NCBI GenBank assembly: GCA_964035545.1
Contig: OZ037769.1
Coordinates: forward strand, 14,254,633-14,318,632
Source of the DNA: Bugula neritina
Taxonomy: Eukaryota; Bryozoa; Gymnolaemata; Cheilostomatida; Bugulidae
Length of the DNA: 64,000 bases
Direction: 5' to 3'
The position numbers and the translations under genes are program-made. Each line of letters begins with the position of its first letter. Within the stretch, counting starts at the first letter, position 1. The notes beneath the pieces were generated by a model. That model had not been told where the DNA came from, searched no databases, and worked only from the letters and a program-made list of their open reading frames with translations. Below are positions 45,788 through 60,403 of this stretch, in pieces.

Positions 45788-47970
45788 ACATACATACATA
45801 GGTATATTTTTTCTATTATATTACATATGTAATATTATATTCTGTGCTATATATTATCTTATACCATATATATATTTCTAATTATTGAATAATATATTAT
45901 GTTTGATTTTATTCCATTATATTACATTACATTATATTATTATATTGTGTTATAAAATGTTTTATTTTTTGCTAGTATCAATTTAAGCTATAAAACTGGT
46001 GAGGAAAATAGAATTCGTAAGTATTACTTGAACTAAATTTGGAGTTATTTCCTTTTTAGTAGTTTTTTTATAAATATTTTTATGCAGTCAATAAACATTC
46101 AACTAGTTTTCATGTATTATATAATTCACATTGTGGAGCTTTCCCAAATTTAATTATATTATGATGCATCAAAATGCAAATTACTAATTATTTTGTCAAA
46201 AATTAAAAATACATAGTGTATTCATTTTTTATTCTGCTGCAGGGCAAACATGAATGAATTTAAATTGATCTCTCTTTAGAGACTTTTGGGTTTTATTTCA
46301 CTTGCATTTTGTGGAACATTTCAGAAAAACCAAATACTGAAGTTATAGTCGTAATGTAATGTTGCTTAGCACAAAAAATATTCTGATAAATGGGAGTAAT
46401 CTTCTCTATCCGAGAGCTACATACAATAATTATGCAAATCGGAGTTGCTGTCTCTAATTTAAGTGGCTAAATGAAAACTGATTTACTCTCACTTACAATT
46501 GCTTCTCAACTTGTTTAATAGGGAACAATACAATGAACATTACTACATGGGTATAGCAGCACCAAATGTTTGTTTTAGTTTCAATTATTGAGAGCTAACA
46601 AAATAATGATTGTTATTTTTGAAGCGAGTCTTACAATGTTATGTACAGATAACTCTCAGCGAAGACGTCTTTGGTTAAAATAATTAATAATTTTGTAGAT
46701 CCGTACATTATGCCAAATATTGAAACTTTTGTAACCTTATTGTAAGCTTACAGTCTGCTTCCTATAATATATCAGTCTTGGTGTTTAGTAGTTATACTGT
46801 GGTTTTTCTAACCCATTGGGTAGTATTAAAAACTAAACTTTGCCATCATTAAACTCACATTAACTTAACCACCTCCAGTTTGATAAAATCTCTTTGTCTG
46901 GAAGACTGGCATATGCCTTACATAAGATGTGAGTTAATATTTAACTGAATATTACTGAACAGGTGTTTATAGTAGCCAACATTGATCCTGTTTCTCCAGG
47001 ATGTGTCCTGTGGTGGTAATCTAGACTGCAGTCTGAACTTAGCTCAATCCTGATTCATGTGATCTCATGCCAAGTCAGATCCTAGTGCTCAAGTATCAAC
47101 TAGTAATTACTCTGTTCAAAGTTACATTTTGTAATTTGTTTGTTGTTTGTTGTCCTACTGGTGTAGTAGCCAAAGTTCAAAGTGGTTGGAATGAAAATTG
47201 CGTTCAGTTCACTTAGCTTTAGATCCTAGTGCCACATAATGAAATAGGACTAAGGTTGCAACAGGTAAAACATGATTGAAGCTGTAATACAAGATCCCAG
47301 TCTTTAGCTAGTCCTCAGCTTACACTGTACAGTGGGAAAGCTGGGATTTTCCTAATGACTCATGATAACATTTTCATGTTGGCCGATTGTTAGGAAAGTA
47401 GTTTACTTATCAGAAAAATAGATTTAGCTGGGATGGCTAAACAATACAAATAAAATCTGCTTTGATATACATCCTATATCTTCGCCAATTAATTTTCAGT
47501 CTGTGGGTTAAAGCCTCTATAATATTTTATCGAATATGAAAAGCATATTTATATGCAATTTATTTCAAGTTTCACTTTAAATTGCTTGAAAAACTATAAA
47601 AGCCATTGCTGATCTCATGACCTGCATTATATGTTTAAAAGTTGATATAATCATCAGTTGTTGCTAAATAGGCTGTCTGTACATTTGATAAATGTCAAAA
47701 ATAACGTAACTTGTCCTTGATAATGTTATGTTGAAACACCAAAACAGCCTGCAGCCTACTCTCATGTACATTCAACATAAGTTCTACTAGTTGTAACTTG
47801 TCTGCATTACTCATTCAAAGAGTTGGCTTTAACTGAGAAGATGAATATTGTCAGGTGAATGCAGTAGGATGCTGTGTGTACTGTGTAGCGCCTAATGTAA
47901 ACTCAATAAAAGCTTCACAAAACAGAGCTTAACAGAAATAACGTTAAGTTATCCATGCATGACTAATTCT
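45788..47970. other. AT-rich intergenic DNA, no gene seen
   Basis: No open frame with a recognisable motif and no clear element. Confidence 0.5.
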
Positions 47971-48195
47971 TTAATCGCTCTCAACTCACTCATAACTCCT
48001 CATAACTTCTTATAACTCACTCATAACTCACTCATAACTCCTTATAACTCACTCATAGCTTTTCATAACTCACTCATAACTCACTAAATTGACTCATTAT
48101 TGACTCGCCTATATATGACTAGTTTTAGAATCACTGGCCTAACTCACTCTCAACTCACCCATGAATCACTCATGACTCATTCTTGACTCATTCTG
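47971..48195. repeat. Degenerate ACTCATAACT minisatellite
   Basis: Many imperfect units of about 10-11 bp built on CTCATAACTCA, fading on the right into TGACTCATTC-like variants. Confidence 0.8.
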
Positions 48196-51100
48196 AAATC
48201 GCTGGTGATTCCCTTCTAATTAACTTACTCCTAAAATGTTGCAAAACACTTCAAAGCACAAGTCTATTAGGTGCCTGATTAACACTAAGCAATCGAATCC
48301 TAAAAAGAACCTGAATGTGTGCTTAGGTTTGGTATATACTTTTGGAAGCTTCGGTGCATCTAACAAGCTCATTTTAGTTTTAAAACTAGACTGCTAAATA
48401 TTTATTCTGAATACAAATACATAAATATGTCAATTTTACATAAAGCCATATGTTTTACATATAAATAAAGACTTCAGGAGATCACAACATATAATATCAG
48501 TCTATTGAGCCATCATTCTTGAGCATGAAATATACAGCAGCAGTTCTCAGATTAACTTTATTCCCTTCAGTTGTAATCCACACCACAAGCTTAAAGCTAC
48601 TGTAAACAATATTCAGCTTCACTATTTATACGCCATTTTGAAATTAGCCTGTGTAACAGTGCTATTGTTTTATGATTCAAATCAGGGTTTTAATTTTTAG
48701 ACTGGAGAATGACATGCAAAAAGAAGGAGCCCAAAATGTGGTTAAAACTGGGTTATGACTTGAAATTTGGGTTAGGAGCAAAAGAAGAGTAGAATGCTCA
48801 TGCCATTTCTGTAGTCCTCAAATATTCTAGGTATATATAATAATTTTTGAACAACCTGTTCTGTAAATTAAGGAGTAATAAATTGAAAACTACAGAAGAT
48901 ATCGCTGCTAATTAATGATGTCTAAGAGACAGTCTCATGAATATATCTTTGAAGTCAGCTAACAATTTGGACAGTTATGGCAGCAGTGTGAATAGAACTA
49001 TGCAACTATAAGTCAGCACTGTAGTCTTTGCTGCTTCTATTTCAAAGTCTTTGAATGCTGCTGCTGAAGCACATTCTATAAGTTATATTATATACTGCAC
49101 ATGCAACAACTGAAGAAAAGTATTATAGAGTTTTGACTCTAGTGTTATAATTACAACATTATATTGCATAGTCACTGCAAGCTCAGTTTCTCCAAATGTT
49201 AAATACTGGTATGAAAATTGTAATCTTGATCAATATTTTATGGCATAGTATTTTGGTTTTCAAAATGAACTATATTTATTTTGGCTTCTATGAAAATATT
49301 TTTTCATTTGCCAACAAATTTCAACAAATACAAGTTTTTAAAATTCTATCACTTCCAAGTTTTTTTTCTATAAATCGCATCACAGTAATTCTTTCAATTC
49401 TATTTTTTTGTTTCTAATATCCCTCATATAACATATATTTATTATTTTAGCAGATTGTTTACCCTTTTCAGCTACACATATAATGCTGTTTAAGTTCACA
49501 TTTTATTACTTTAGTACATATGTATATAATAGGTTTTACTTTTAAACTTGAAAATGAAGCATAATATATAAAAGTGCAGCTTTTTGAGACTCTGTGTTCA
49601 TAATTAGCAGCTATAAGCTAGTAAAAATTTGTATTTTAAAAAGAAGAATGCAATTTCACCTGCACTTGTTATACTTTGAATCACGGTATAATTTATTTCA
49701 CTCATAAATGATAAAAATTATAATATTGCTTAGTGTTATAACATTGCACAACTTACATGGAATAAAAACAAAAGTAATTTCATTAAATTAGGTTGTATAA
49801 GTGCAAATCATTCTTTCACAGTTATAATTGCAAAATATTTGTTGAAAAAGCAGTGTTTGAAAGGCTGACATTTGGCGCCAATTTGTTGCAGTATTGTGTA
49901 CTAGCCATGTTATAGTTCTAGTAATAATGGTTCACTTTAGGCTCCGCCTACTCTCTGGTCAACAATCTAGGGTTCACCCGTTTGTTGACCACAGGTTGAT
50001 GGTCTTAATCAGGTCATTACTACTCGATTTATTTCATCACAATGCCTTTTGTCCCCAGCTTCGTAATAAGAACCGACTAAAGAATCAAGGCTATATTCCT
50101 TATTCCGCCATTTTACTCAGCCATTTTGTTTGCAAGGCTAAAGGAAGAAGGTTGCATGTGACAGGGTACCGGCAAGCACCTGCATCAAGTGGAAGAGATG
50201 ATCAGGTAATTTAGTATGCTAATACTAGACTTAGAGAAAGCCTCAGGTGTTGCAAACACTTGTCATTAAGTTGTCAATTTATTTGTTCCAGCTTTTACTG
50301 TTAGAGACTGTGGATATTAAATAATTAATATTATTTCATTTGATAAAGAATGATATCAATTCTCAAAATATAGCAGAATCTTCTGTATTCAGAATTGTAT
50401 AGATCTTAAATCATAATAATATATTATGTGATACTATATTATTTAATAATATTATGCAATACATTTGTATGATTTACCATGAATGATGAATTTACTATAA
50501 TAATCCTTCAATTGTACATTAGTCATGTATTCATTATATTTATTGGATTCATTGCTTATTAATAATTCCTGCCCGGAAAGATTAAATATTACTTTTGCCA
50601 AATATTAAAACTATGCAACATGATTCAGTATAATACTAATTGTCTGCCATTTTTTACTTTAGGTCTTATTGGTGTATTTTTGCTTGAAAATTTGATGTAA
50701 TTTAATAATTTACAAAATAACTTTCTCTGTATAGGCTATAGTGTATTTGCTGTTTGTTATAACTGTGTATCACTGTATCAGTATGGTTCATATTTTACAG
50801 TAAAAATGTGTAAAATTAACATAAATTAAGATGTTCACATTTACTTTAACTTTTATTTTTAAACCTTCAAAGTCAATCTCAATCTGAACAAAATTGAAAT
50901 TTATTGACTATTTTATTATAATTGACATTTATAATTGTCTAATGCATGGCTATATAAGAAGCTCTCAAAGCTAATGCCTATCTATATCTTGCTAAAAAGA
51001 AATTAAAATTTATATTTTGATAACATTTGCTATAATTTAATGGTCCTTTTTGTCTAGAGGGTATATGTGAGGTCTAAGAATTTTAAAATTAATAATGTTG

Positions 51101-54100
51101 ATGGCTAGGTGTTGGATAAGTCATGCTCAAAGCTCATGCTCAAAAGCTCAAACTTCTATGAAATCTGTTTATTTTGAAAACACATTATATATTGTGCAAT
51201 TAGGATTCAAATTCAGTTAGGTGTTCCAAATTTGAGTTGATGCTGTGTATATGCTAGAAATTATTAGTTAATGTTAATTGTTACTGGGATGACTATAATA
51301 GGCCTTTTTTAAATTAAATTTTTAAATTACTGGAAATAAACCAGTTTTGTTATGTTTTTTGTATTTTAAAGTAATTAAATCAAAAACTTACTTAAAATTG
51401 CACAAAATAAAAAAAGGTTTAAAATTAGAGAACATTAAGAAAATAGTGATCAAATTGAATTTTTCTTTTTAAAAATGCATCTATAATGCTAATATTATTG
51501 TTATTTTAAAGAGGTATATATATTCTAACAGAAAATTAAAGCCGTGAAAAGCTATACATATACATCCTTACCAAAGTGTATATGTTCATTTTTTTCTATG
51601 GTTTTTCTAGTTATCTCAATTGCTCTTTTATTCCGTCTATTTAAACTTATATAGATGCTATTTTTGAAAAAGTTTTCAATAAATTGATACAAAATAAAAC
51701 TATTGGAAGTAGACAAGAAATTCTGATATAAAATAAGCCATATAAAATAAGAAACCATGTTTTCAACTGTTTCAATAAAAAAAGTCAAAAAATGGATTTA
51801 TATAAAAATTCTATCTAAGTGCTACATGGAATAAAATTTTGCTTTCAATGCATACTCTGGGCTACTCATGATTGAGTGAGGCACAAAAACTCAAGGCTTG
51901 GTTAGTTATTATGTGCTAGTAGTTAGTAGGGCCCACTATAAAAGGCCTAGCTTTTTACTTGGCAGTATATCAACCCACATCGCTGGTAGACTAACAAAAC
52001 ACTTGATGAAACATGTCTAGTTTTTACTCTTTGCGGTTGACCACAGCTTGATAAAGTGATAGCCCTTGAAAATGTATTGTATTTTTACTGGAAGGGTAGG
52101 TACCCCAGCCCCCAATAGATAAGAGACTGTTCTATTAAGACTATAGTTTAAACAAAACCATTATAATGCATACCCAGACAAAAGTATTAGACTGAGTGGG
52201 GACTGGGCATAATTTTCTTTTCTGTTGCTGGGATGTGTTTCTATTCTGGGACCGTCTTCATTGTTCTTCTTTCATGTTGATCTCTGTTTTATAACTCTGG
52301 TAAAGCAGCCACATTTCTGTACTCTTATACCATGAGCTGTAATCCAATGCAAATCATTATAAAGCGAATAATGCTACTTTTTTGTGGCCTAGTTATTTTA
52401 AGACTTTGTAAAGTTTAAACCAGTTTGAACAGGGGTTGCATATTTATGAAGCTAATTTTCTTTTTTGTGGTGGCTTTCACAGAACAGTATTGTACAAAAT
52501 TAAGCTTTAATAATCAAAATATATATATATGTGTGTGAACAACTCGGTCAATGTGACAGCAGTGCTATCATGGCATGATATATGATTTGACATCATGCAT
52601 GATTTGTATGCCAGCTTTTCCTTATTCCTTGTTAGGACATCCAACAGCAGCTGTAAAACAAGTTTCTATGAAATTGCAATACATTTCAAAATTGGTCGTA
52701 GCAATCACTTTTAGTATTTAAGGAATAAGGAAATTATTTTAAAAAGTCAAACAACTTGAAGTATTTAATTAAATCATTGATTATAATATAACCTACTACC
52801 ATGATGTGGCAGGATTTTACAGTGCTCAAGTGTTCCATAATAGTGTCTATTATACAGCGCAGTATCAGCAGTTTATCCTGTAAGCTGATAGGTGAAGCGG
52901 TAACAATGCTCCGTGACACGACTTTATCTCATCACCAGCTGATGGGGTGATTATTTCCCCGAGAAGTTTCCTGCACGTATTCAATGAAAAACTAAATAAA
53001 ATTTACCATTTGAATATTTGAATTTTAATTGCTTATCTCTACCAAGAATTTCGGTAATAGAATTTATAAAAATGTAATGTTGTTCTTGGAATTCACAACT
53101 GTTTGTCTTCGTGTATATATAACTGCACATTAAATATTTCATGGTGCTGCTAATAGCACAAGCAACTCCCACCCCTAATTTGATGGGTATTCATGGCTAA
53201 GCCCTGGGGCTACTAAAGAGTGAATACTGGCAGGATTTGAAACAGTTGAGCATATTTTTGAAACCTAATTCGCAGCATAACTAACAAAATATTCTGTTTA
53301 ACTAAAGTGGCTGAACTGGGTTTGCTAGCAAGCGGGCTATAAAAATTGAAACTTTTTAATTTCAACTCCGTAATGCAAGGTGTAAACCAAATTATTATTA
53401 TGATTATTGATGCTGGCTTATTTTGTCGCTTGATTGAGTGGAAATTCCCAGTAGCCGGTCAGAAAAACACAACAGCGATATTCTAGCCGACACTGAGAGC
53501 GCTTATAAGTATGCCAAGTACAAATGCACTTTTACATTGTTTTTCAACTGATTTCCATATCCTGTTAGAATTAAAAGACAGCTATTGATTTGACCCAGTT
53601 CTTCATACCTTCCATCAGTCAACCTAATATCTCGTAAACATGTTTATATATAAAGCGCCTGTAAGTCACGTTTGAATAAAATGCTTCTTTAAATCAATTT
53701 CTAACCATTTCCTGATTGAATTCGCGTTATTAGCTTTAAATCATCCAATAGCTAATGGTTACATAAGCGTAATAATATGGTGTGTTGGCTCCTACTTTGG
53801 TAGCTTTAGCTCAGTTCTGTTTTAGCTTTTCTTGTATGGGCTGATGATTTTTCATGTTGAGTTTAGCTGTTACATAACTAATACTGTTTAATAAGCTCTC
53901 ATAGCTCAACATCTTGTAAATATTATATAACTCCATCTATTTAGAGTCGCAAGTCCTGGGAGAACTGGTGATGGTAAGGGATTAGGTGCCCCCCCCCCCA
54001 ACTAATAATATGGTTTGGTAAAAGGGCCATTAAAACCTTTTTTCTCTTACTACCAGATGGCTGCCCTGCTGAGACTTGAACTGTACAAGTAGCTACAACA

Positions 54101-56640
54101 TTGACTGTTGAAGAAAAACCTCATATCCCTGAGCTGTGGTCTTTAGGGTTTTTTTTAGCTTATAGAAGCTTCTTCCAGTTAAATTTGAATGCCAGACACC
54201 AATTACATGGTGTAGCCATATCCTGGAACAGAATCCTGTTACACTAGCCACATATAGCACATGTTGCAATATGTTTTCTAGCCGGTTGTGCCAATACCAT
54301 ACACCTACCTACATTCATCCACACCGGTGTAAATAGCTCAGATTTTCAGCGTAAGTCAATTAGCATAAAATATTTTATATGATTGTGTCTAGGAAATTTT
54401 TCTAGCTTAGAGTTTTGGGTGAGGCCAAAGTTAATGGGGTGTGCGCACAATACACTCCTTTCTAAATGAAGAGAGTAGTAACCTTAGAGCTGATTGGCTA
54501 GAGACCAGCATTGATGTTGTGAAGTAGCTTTAATCTGACTCGACTAACAACAGGATAGTAATGCTAGATCCCAGGCTAATGATAACATTGATTCATTGGC
54601 TACGGAGTGACAATGCAAAATAAAAGTTTGTAAACATGTTTCAGCGTGGGCACATGGTGTGTGCGTTTCATAAGACACTCGTGTGGCACCATCATTATGG
54701 AAAGGTTGGATAATGGACTAGCTTTGAAATCACCAGTTTAATCTGTTTACAGTATTTGAAAAGGTAAGCTTGCAATATATCCCAATACTTTCCAACTGAA
54801 TTTTGATGCACGTTAGCTTAGCTTTTAGAAGCAAAGAAAATAGAGCTTTTTTGTAGATGTATAAAGTGCTAGTTTTGCTGCCTGCATTTTTATGTTTAGC
54901 ATAATTTGTGCCACAAACACAATCCGTGTTTGCCCTAAAGATGTTATTGCTAGATTGATGAGTGCACCCGTTATCAGCAGCATAGCTTAAGCTCAGTATC
55001 TTTAGTACTGATGTACCAAAAAGCTCTATTAACTACATTTCAAGCTATTAACAGAGAAAATTGCAATTCTTCGAGTTGATGGTTATTTCAAACAAACCAT
55101 TGTCAGGCCACAAGACTGTAATTAACTGAACTAAGTTTAAGTGCAGCATGTCATGGCTTATGAAAAAAATTTCAGCTGCACTGTGAACTGCTGACCCAAT
55201 TAATTTGTTATCGTCTTTGCTATCACCCAGGCAAGCCTATTCAAATAACAACATCCAGTGATATTTAGTGCATTGATTGATTCTTGTGTTTGCGAAGGTT
55301 AAACTATGAATGGCCGGTGCTATCTGATTCATAGTTATAATACTTCAGTAAACACTCGTGTAGTCCGAACAGTAAGTCAAACGTACTGATAGAACCACCA
55401 ACTGTGCTTTGTCTACGACTGCATAAACTTGGGCTAAAGTCCTGGCATTCAAAGAGATGAAGTTGCAGCAACAGGAAAGAAGATATTCTCTGACGTGACC
55501 AACACTTAAAACGACTTGATGAAGTCAGGTAAAGTCAATTGAAAAAACATTCATTGTGTTCTGATTTCAAAAAGCCTTTGTTATTTTAAATTTAATTCTT
55601 TTGTTACAATGTGTCATTTTCATTTGACTATACCAGCTTTGTTTAGTAACTGTTGTGGTGAAAGATGACCCTACACTTATCTTGCAAAGGAGGTGATATG
55701 CCTGTGGCATGCTCTCAATAGAGTTCAACTGCTAGCAACTTTCTGTAATAAGTAGTTAATTCCTTACTTCGTGATGTTTACTAAATATAATTGTATTTTC
55801 ATGTTGAACAGTCATTTTGAAGCAATTTGTGCATTTATTCAATCACTCACTAGGTCACTCATGTATCTGATGATTTATTAAATAAGTTTCACTGATTCAT
55901 TTTATGGCATTTCTTCCAAGCTGTGCCAAGATCCTTTTAGCACAACTTATATTATTTGGAGCTAAAGACTGAATGAATGGTTGCACAATGTTCTATTAGT
56001 GCATTGAACCCTGTGCATGCTCATCCCTGGCCTAGACAACTAGGCATGCGTGCTCAGCAAGATGTCATTGCCAGGCAAATACCAGAAGACAATGTAAATC
56101 TGACATAAGTAGAAATCAATGAGTTTGCGTAGGTTACACCCAACTTGTTCATGGTCTCAGTCAGTTATCAAATGTGGAAACCTGATTTTGGAAATTAGCA
56201 ATGCAGCATATTGTAGGTCAACTAGCCATCTGCTATACTGGACTTTAAAAGGAAATGGCAATTTGCAGTTTCTATGGCAACAGACTCATCACCTAAAGAT
56301 TTGATGATTTCACAAAGAAAAGTATGAGATTACCAAGTAATGGCTCAAGAGTTAATCATATTAGTAAGCCTACTAAATAATTTATGCTTAATTATTATCT
56401 CTGTGATGATGTGGTTTGCATGCAGTATAATTCCTCTGTTCAACTGTTCAGAGAGTTCTGCATCAGAGATTGTGTGCGTGCCGGTGTCAGTGCTATAGTT
56501 ATACAACTGACACCCTTGACATGTGCTCCTGTCAACATGTGCTCCTCTTGCTAGCCCTGATGCTTCATATTGCATATGCTGCAGTCTTTGTGTAGGAGAC
56601 TTCTCTCTATTTCTAGTGAACACTGATGTTTCTACTACTT
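48196..56640. other. Long stretch without a recognised gene
   Basis: Only short motif-free open frames. The 49894-50214 frame lies in slightly less AT-rich DNA and ends at GATCAG followed by GTAATT, so it could be a first exon or 5'UTR, but nothing supports a protein. A run of ten C lies near 53990. Confidence 0.45.
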
Positions 56641-56664
56641 GCTAATGTAATGATGCATATAATA

Positions 56665-56895
56665 CTTTAGCACCAGTACTATTACTGCTACTAGTACTAC
56701 TGCTACTACTATTACTACTATTCTACAACAAACAATCGGCATTACTGGCTTAGCTATTTCTTGTACTTTTACTGCTACAAACACTGCCACTAGTACTATG
56801 AGTTTTCACTTATATAACTACTGCTGCTACACCAATGCAACTACTAATTTTGGTAGTAGTTGTAGTTGTAGTAGTAGTAGAAGTAGTGGCAACGT
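56665..56895. repeat. Imperfect ACT/AGT triplet repeats in inverted orientation
   Basis: The left part (about 56665-56735) is rich in TACTACTGCTAC-type triplets. The right part (about 56848-56880) is GTAGTAGTTGTAGTTG-type, its complement. The two blocks can pair into a hairpin with a loop of about 110 bases. Confidence 0.75.
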
Positions 56896-59540
56896 AGTAT
56901 TAGGAGTAGCGTCACTATTCTAAGGGTCATTGAATCAGATCCATTTTTACCCTTTCCTACCAAAACCAAACTTTCATCTGTCGTATACTGAATCTTAAGT
57001 TTAGAAGAACTTCTGCTAAGATTAGTTGAAAACATCAGTCGAGCTCATTTGTCTAGCAGCTTTCATTTGGTAGGAGTTCGTCCAGAAATATTCAACTCGC
57101 TAAAAGTTCGTCCAGAACTATGAAGCGTGAAGTTGTCTGCCGATGAATGCTCGTCCGATGGTGCTGTCAGTGACATCACCGGGTGAACATTCATCTTTGG
57201 GCTGCTCTTTGGTCAACAAGCTGGAAGTGCCAGCGACTATTCGCTACCCTCAATCTTACCTCCCAGATGCAAGAGCTGGACGCAACTCATCAACAGGAGC
57301 TGTTCAATAACTTTTTGCTATATTTTACCTGTTCTGTGTGCTACTATAGATATTTCGTGTGTCTGTGTTTTCCTTTAGAATATAGCTGCCTGCTGACAAA
57401 GTCAATGTATGGAAGTGTTATTCAGACATCCAGAATTTGGTATTCTAGAAATTACTTTCTTTAAATCATTTTAAATTATCAATTTACATCTAGAAAGTCA
57501 TTCTTTCTTTCTTCCTTATGTGCGTTGCTTTTTCGAGACTAGTTGGTAAATAAAAATTGCTAAATATGTGACCTAACATGTTTTGTACCAGCATTGTACA
57601 TCTATTAGGTGCTTGGCTAATGCTCTTCTTTTTTTAGTTGAACAATGAAAATAATGAATGCGCAATTTTGGCACTTTACCAACATAGAGGCAAATATGCT
57701 CTAGGAAGAGTTCAAATATTAGCTAAGGTCAGTATTGCTTAAGTTAATAATACGCTGGTCAGTACCTGCTCGATAAACAGGCAACGACTGGTCAATCAAT
57801 ATATAGGTCAATCATATTTAAATATGTCATTGAACTTCAGGCTATTGAGAGAAAACAATGTCAGAGAACTTGACTAGTTTAAAGTATTGTTTTGGCTAAA
57901 AAGTAGTACTAGAATCTAATGTTTGAGTAAAACTAGTATTATCAGGTTCCACGTCAACAACCACTTCTCTAGTACTTAGCTCCATGCTGTGTTTCTAATC
58001 CATTGAAGCCATTTCATGTAACCATCTAAAACACTGTATCTCCTTTTGTCTATTGAAACGCATACTAATACTAGTAATCTAAAGGTTTTACTTGGAGCTT
58101 TCCATCAAAACAAAAAGTGTACTCTTGGAACTGTTAACTTTATTCACCAAGTCTATAGAAAAAGGAGTAACCACCATGAATAGAGCATTAAGTTACAATT
58201 ATAAGTAGAACTAAAAGCACCTCTCATTCCGAACTCCATGACTCGGGACTGAGCAGGTGTACCTGGTGAAGCTATGTTTACCTGAGTGGACAGGTGATGG
58301 CCATTATTGTGTAACAATGCTAAAAGCAGCTGCAGTATGTGTTGTGCAGCTTACATCTGCAGGAGTAATACACCAGGAGTTACAACCTGATGTCAAATAA
58401 CTGATAAATGGGCATCATAATTGGTTCACAAATTTCCACTAGCTGCACAATTTTTTACTCTAAAATTTAGAAAACTTTTCTGGAATTACCATATAAAGTT
58501 TTTACAAAAGATAAATGATAATTTTATGTTAGCAAAAAACCAATATTTAGATATAGAGGAAATTTAAGAAAAGAAAATCGTTTTATCAGAAAAACTATGT
58601 TTCTTGTATCGTTTAATTGAAAATGACTGTTGAATGAGTCAGTTTTAAAACCCTGTAATATAATTATATGTGTTGTTTACATAATGGTGTTTAACTAGGC
58701 GTATACACTTTGAGTAGTTTATGTTAGTCAGCTGGTCTTGAATTACTGGAAATTGTTTAGTGTTTATCACTTTGCAAATGTTTTGATCATAGAATTACTA
58801 CATTTACTCTGCAATCAATAATTACATATCATATTTCCTTATAGACTCAATCCAACTCTAGTTATATTATACTGGTAAACTTTGTATAAGCGTTCACTTA
58901 GTTTTAAGAACGAAACCAGATGACATGCTGAAGCATAGGCTAAGTTTATTTCAATAAGGGTGCCTCTTTTGTCAACTTTTATATCTCTGATTCACACTTC
59001 CTTCCTGTTGAGCAATTTTTGCCAAATAATGGGAAAATTATGTGTCTGTAAACTCACAGAGATACTGTGTACACACCACACTGATATTATCCTGGTATCA
59101 GTTGTTCAAAAGCTCAGGGCTTCGTGATTCATCTCTCTTGTTGGATCATAACAATGTTTGTATGAATATTTTATCTCGTTGAAAAAATCATTGTTTTTCT
59201 TTGACTCTGTGGGAGCAAAAAGAGTGTGCAGGGAATTTAATATTGTTGAATAGAAGTTGTTCTCCCATGTACTGTCTGGCACACTTCAAGTAACGTGCCA
59301 GAAAATAGCTGTATCTTGTTTATGCCAGCATGAATTGCATGACGCGCACTCAGACTGAACCCTCTAGTTGACCGACAGCCAAAAGACATCTTACTATAAA
59401 TAAAGCAGAAGACTGAAACTCTTCCAGACTTGGGTGTATTCTGCATCAAAACAACTCCTTTATGGGTAATTAGGTCAGTAATACTGAAATGTGGTGTTCT
59501 CTATTTATACATGACTTCATTACATCATTTGTACATACAA
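56896..59540. other. Intergenic stretch, no gene supported
   Basis: Around 57070-57180 a short segment repeats AGTTCGTCCAGAA twice and has more CpG than its surroundings. A 93-codon frame at 57183-57464 has no recognisable motif. At 59240-59450 a TATA-like ACTATAAATAAAG and an AATAAA could belong to an old solo LTR, but ends and duplication are not clear. Confidence 0.4.
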
Positions 59541-59619
59541 TCTTTAAGCTACATGCATATTCAGAATGATCTACTTTTTGACTAATAGCAATTGTAACAC
59601 AAATTATCAATGCACAGAG

Positions 59620-59836
59620 TTAGATATCAGTGGTGGTCTAGAGGTGGGAGCGCTCGCCTAATAAACACAAAGTCATGGGTTCGAATCTGACTAGGGCCAT
59701 TGGTGATGTTAGGAAGAGCATTCAGTCATAATTGCTCCTGTGCCTCATCTGAATAAGTCCTTAGCCTGCTTTAACAAAAACCCTTTCTATCAGGGGTTTC
59801 TCACTGCAGGGATGGCGACTATAAACTTACATGAGT
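59620..59836 (+). mobile_element. tRNA-derived SINE, copy 3
   Basis: Plus strand. A box TGGTCTAGAGGTGGGAGCG, B box GGTTCGAATC, body GGCCATTGGTGATGTTAGG and tail hairpin AACCC/GGGTT around TCTATCAGG match the other two copies. CTTAAAGCTACATGCA follows the element, and a near copy (CTTTAAGCTACATGCA) lies at about 59545; the extra ~65 bp before the tRNA head make it uncertain whether these are its target duplication. Confidence 0.85.
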
Positions 59837-59839
59837 ACT

Positions 59840-60403
59840 TAAAGCTACATGCAGTTGCTGCTGTAGAAGCATCTGCTACAGAATGGATGCACTAACATGA
59901 TATATGCTGCCATGCTGCTGCTGCATGCTGTCATACTGCTTTACTTATTCTGTTTACTGCAAATGATGCAAGCATGCTGTGTAATGATACGCAGATGTTG
60001 GCAAGCATGATATAGCAACAGGTCAAATATTTACCCTGCTAACTCATATATAGAGCACAAGCAATCAATATGTAAACATGGAGTTATCACTCCTTGTCTC
60101 ATAACAGCGTTGAACCGTTTTATAATCATATTACTTAAGTATAATGTCTATTTTCAGTTTAATGAGATATTGAAGAATCTTATTTCTTAACACAATTTTA
60201 GTACATTTTATGGCAAATATAAATATTTCTTTAGATGAAGATCAGATTTGCTATAGACTGGCTTCCAGCAACACAAAGAAATTTTTGATTTCCAGACACT
60301 TTCCATTGCCAACAATAACATTAGCAGAGTTCAAACTAATAGATAAGAGTGTTATATTTTTAGTCAATGATGAATAATAGTGCCTTTCACTTTTGAATGT
60401 TAC
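59840..60403. other. Non-coding flank left of the LTR element
   Basis: Contains a TGCTGC/CATGCTGC-rich patch (59850-59990). Otherwise nothing recognised. Confidence 0.4.

Noticed and set aside
49894-50214. A 106-codon plus-strand frame in less AT-rich DNA
   Set aside because: No motif, no neighbouring exon to join; it may be a 5'UTR or chance frame.
52905-52975. Possible hammerhead: CAGCTGATGGGG then CCCCGAGAAG
   Set aside because: The core reads CUGAUGG instead of CUGANGA, GAAA is replaced by GAGA, and no GUC with a closing stem follows.
59237-59453. Possible solo LTR with TATA-like and AATAAA motifs, and a 70-codon minus-strand frame
   Set aside because: No matching inverted ends or target duplication could be shown, and the frame has no motif.
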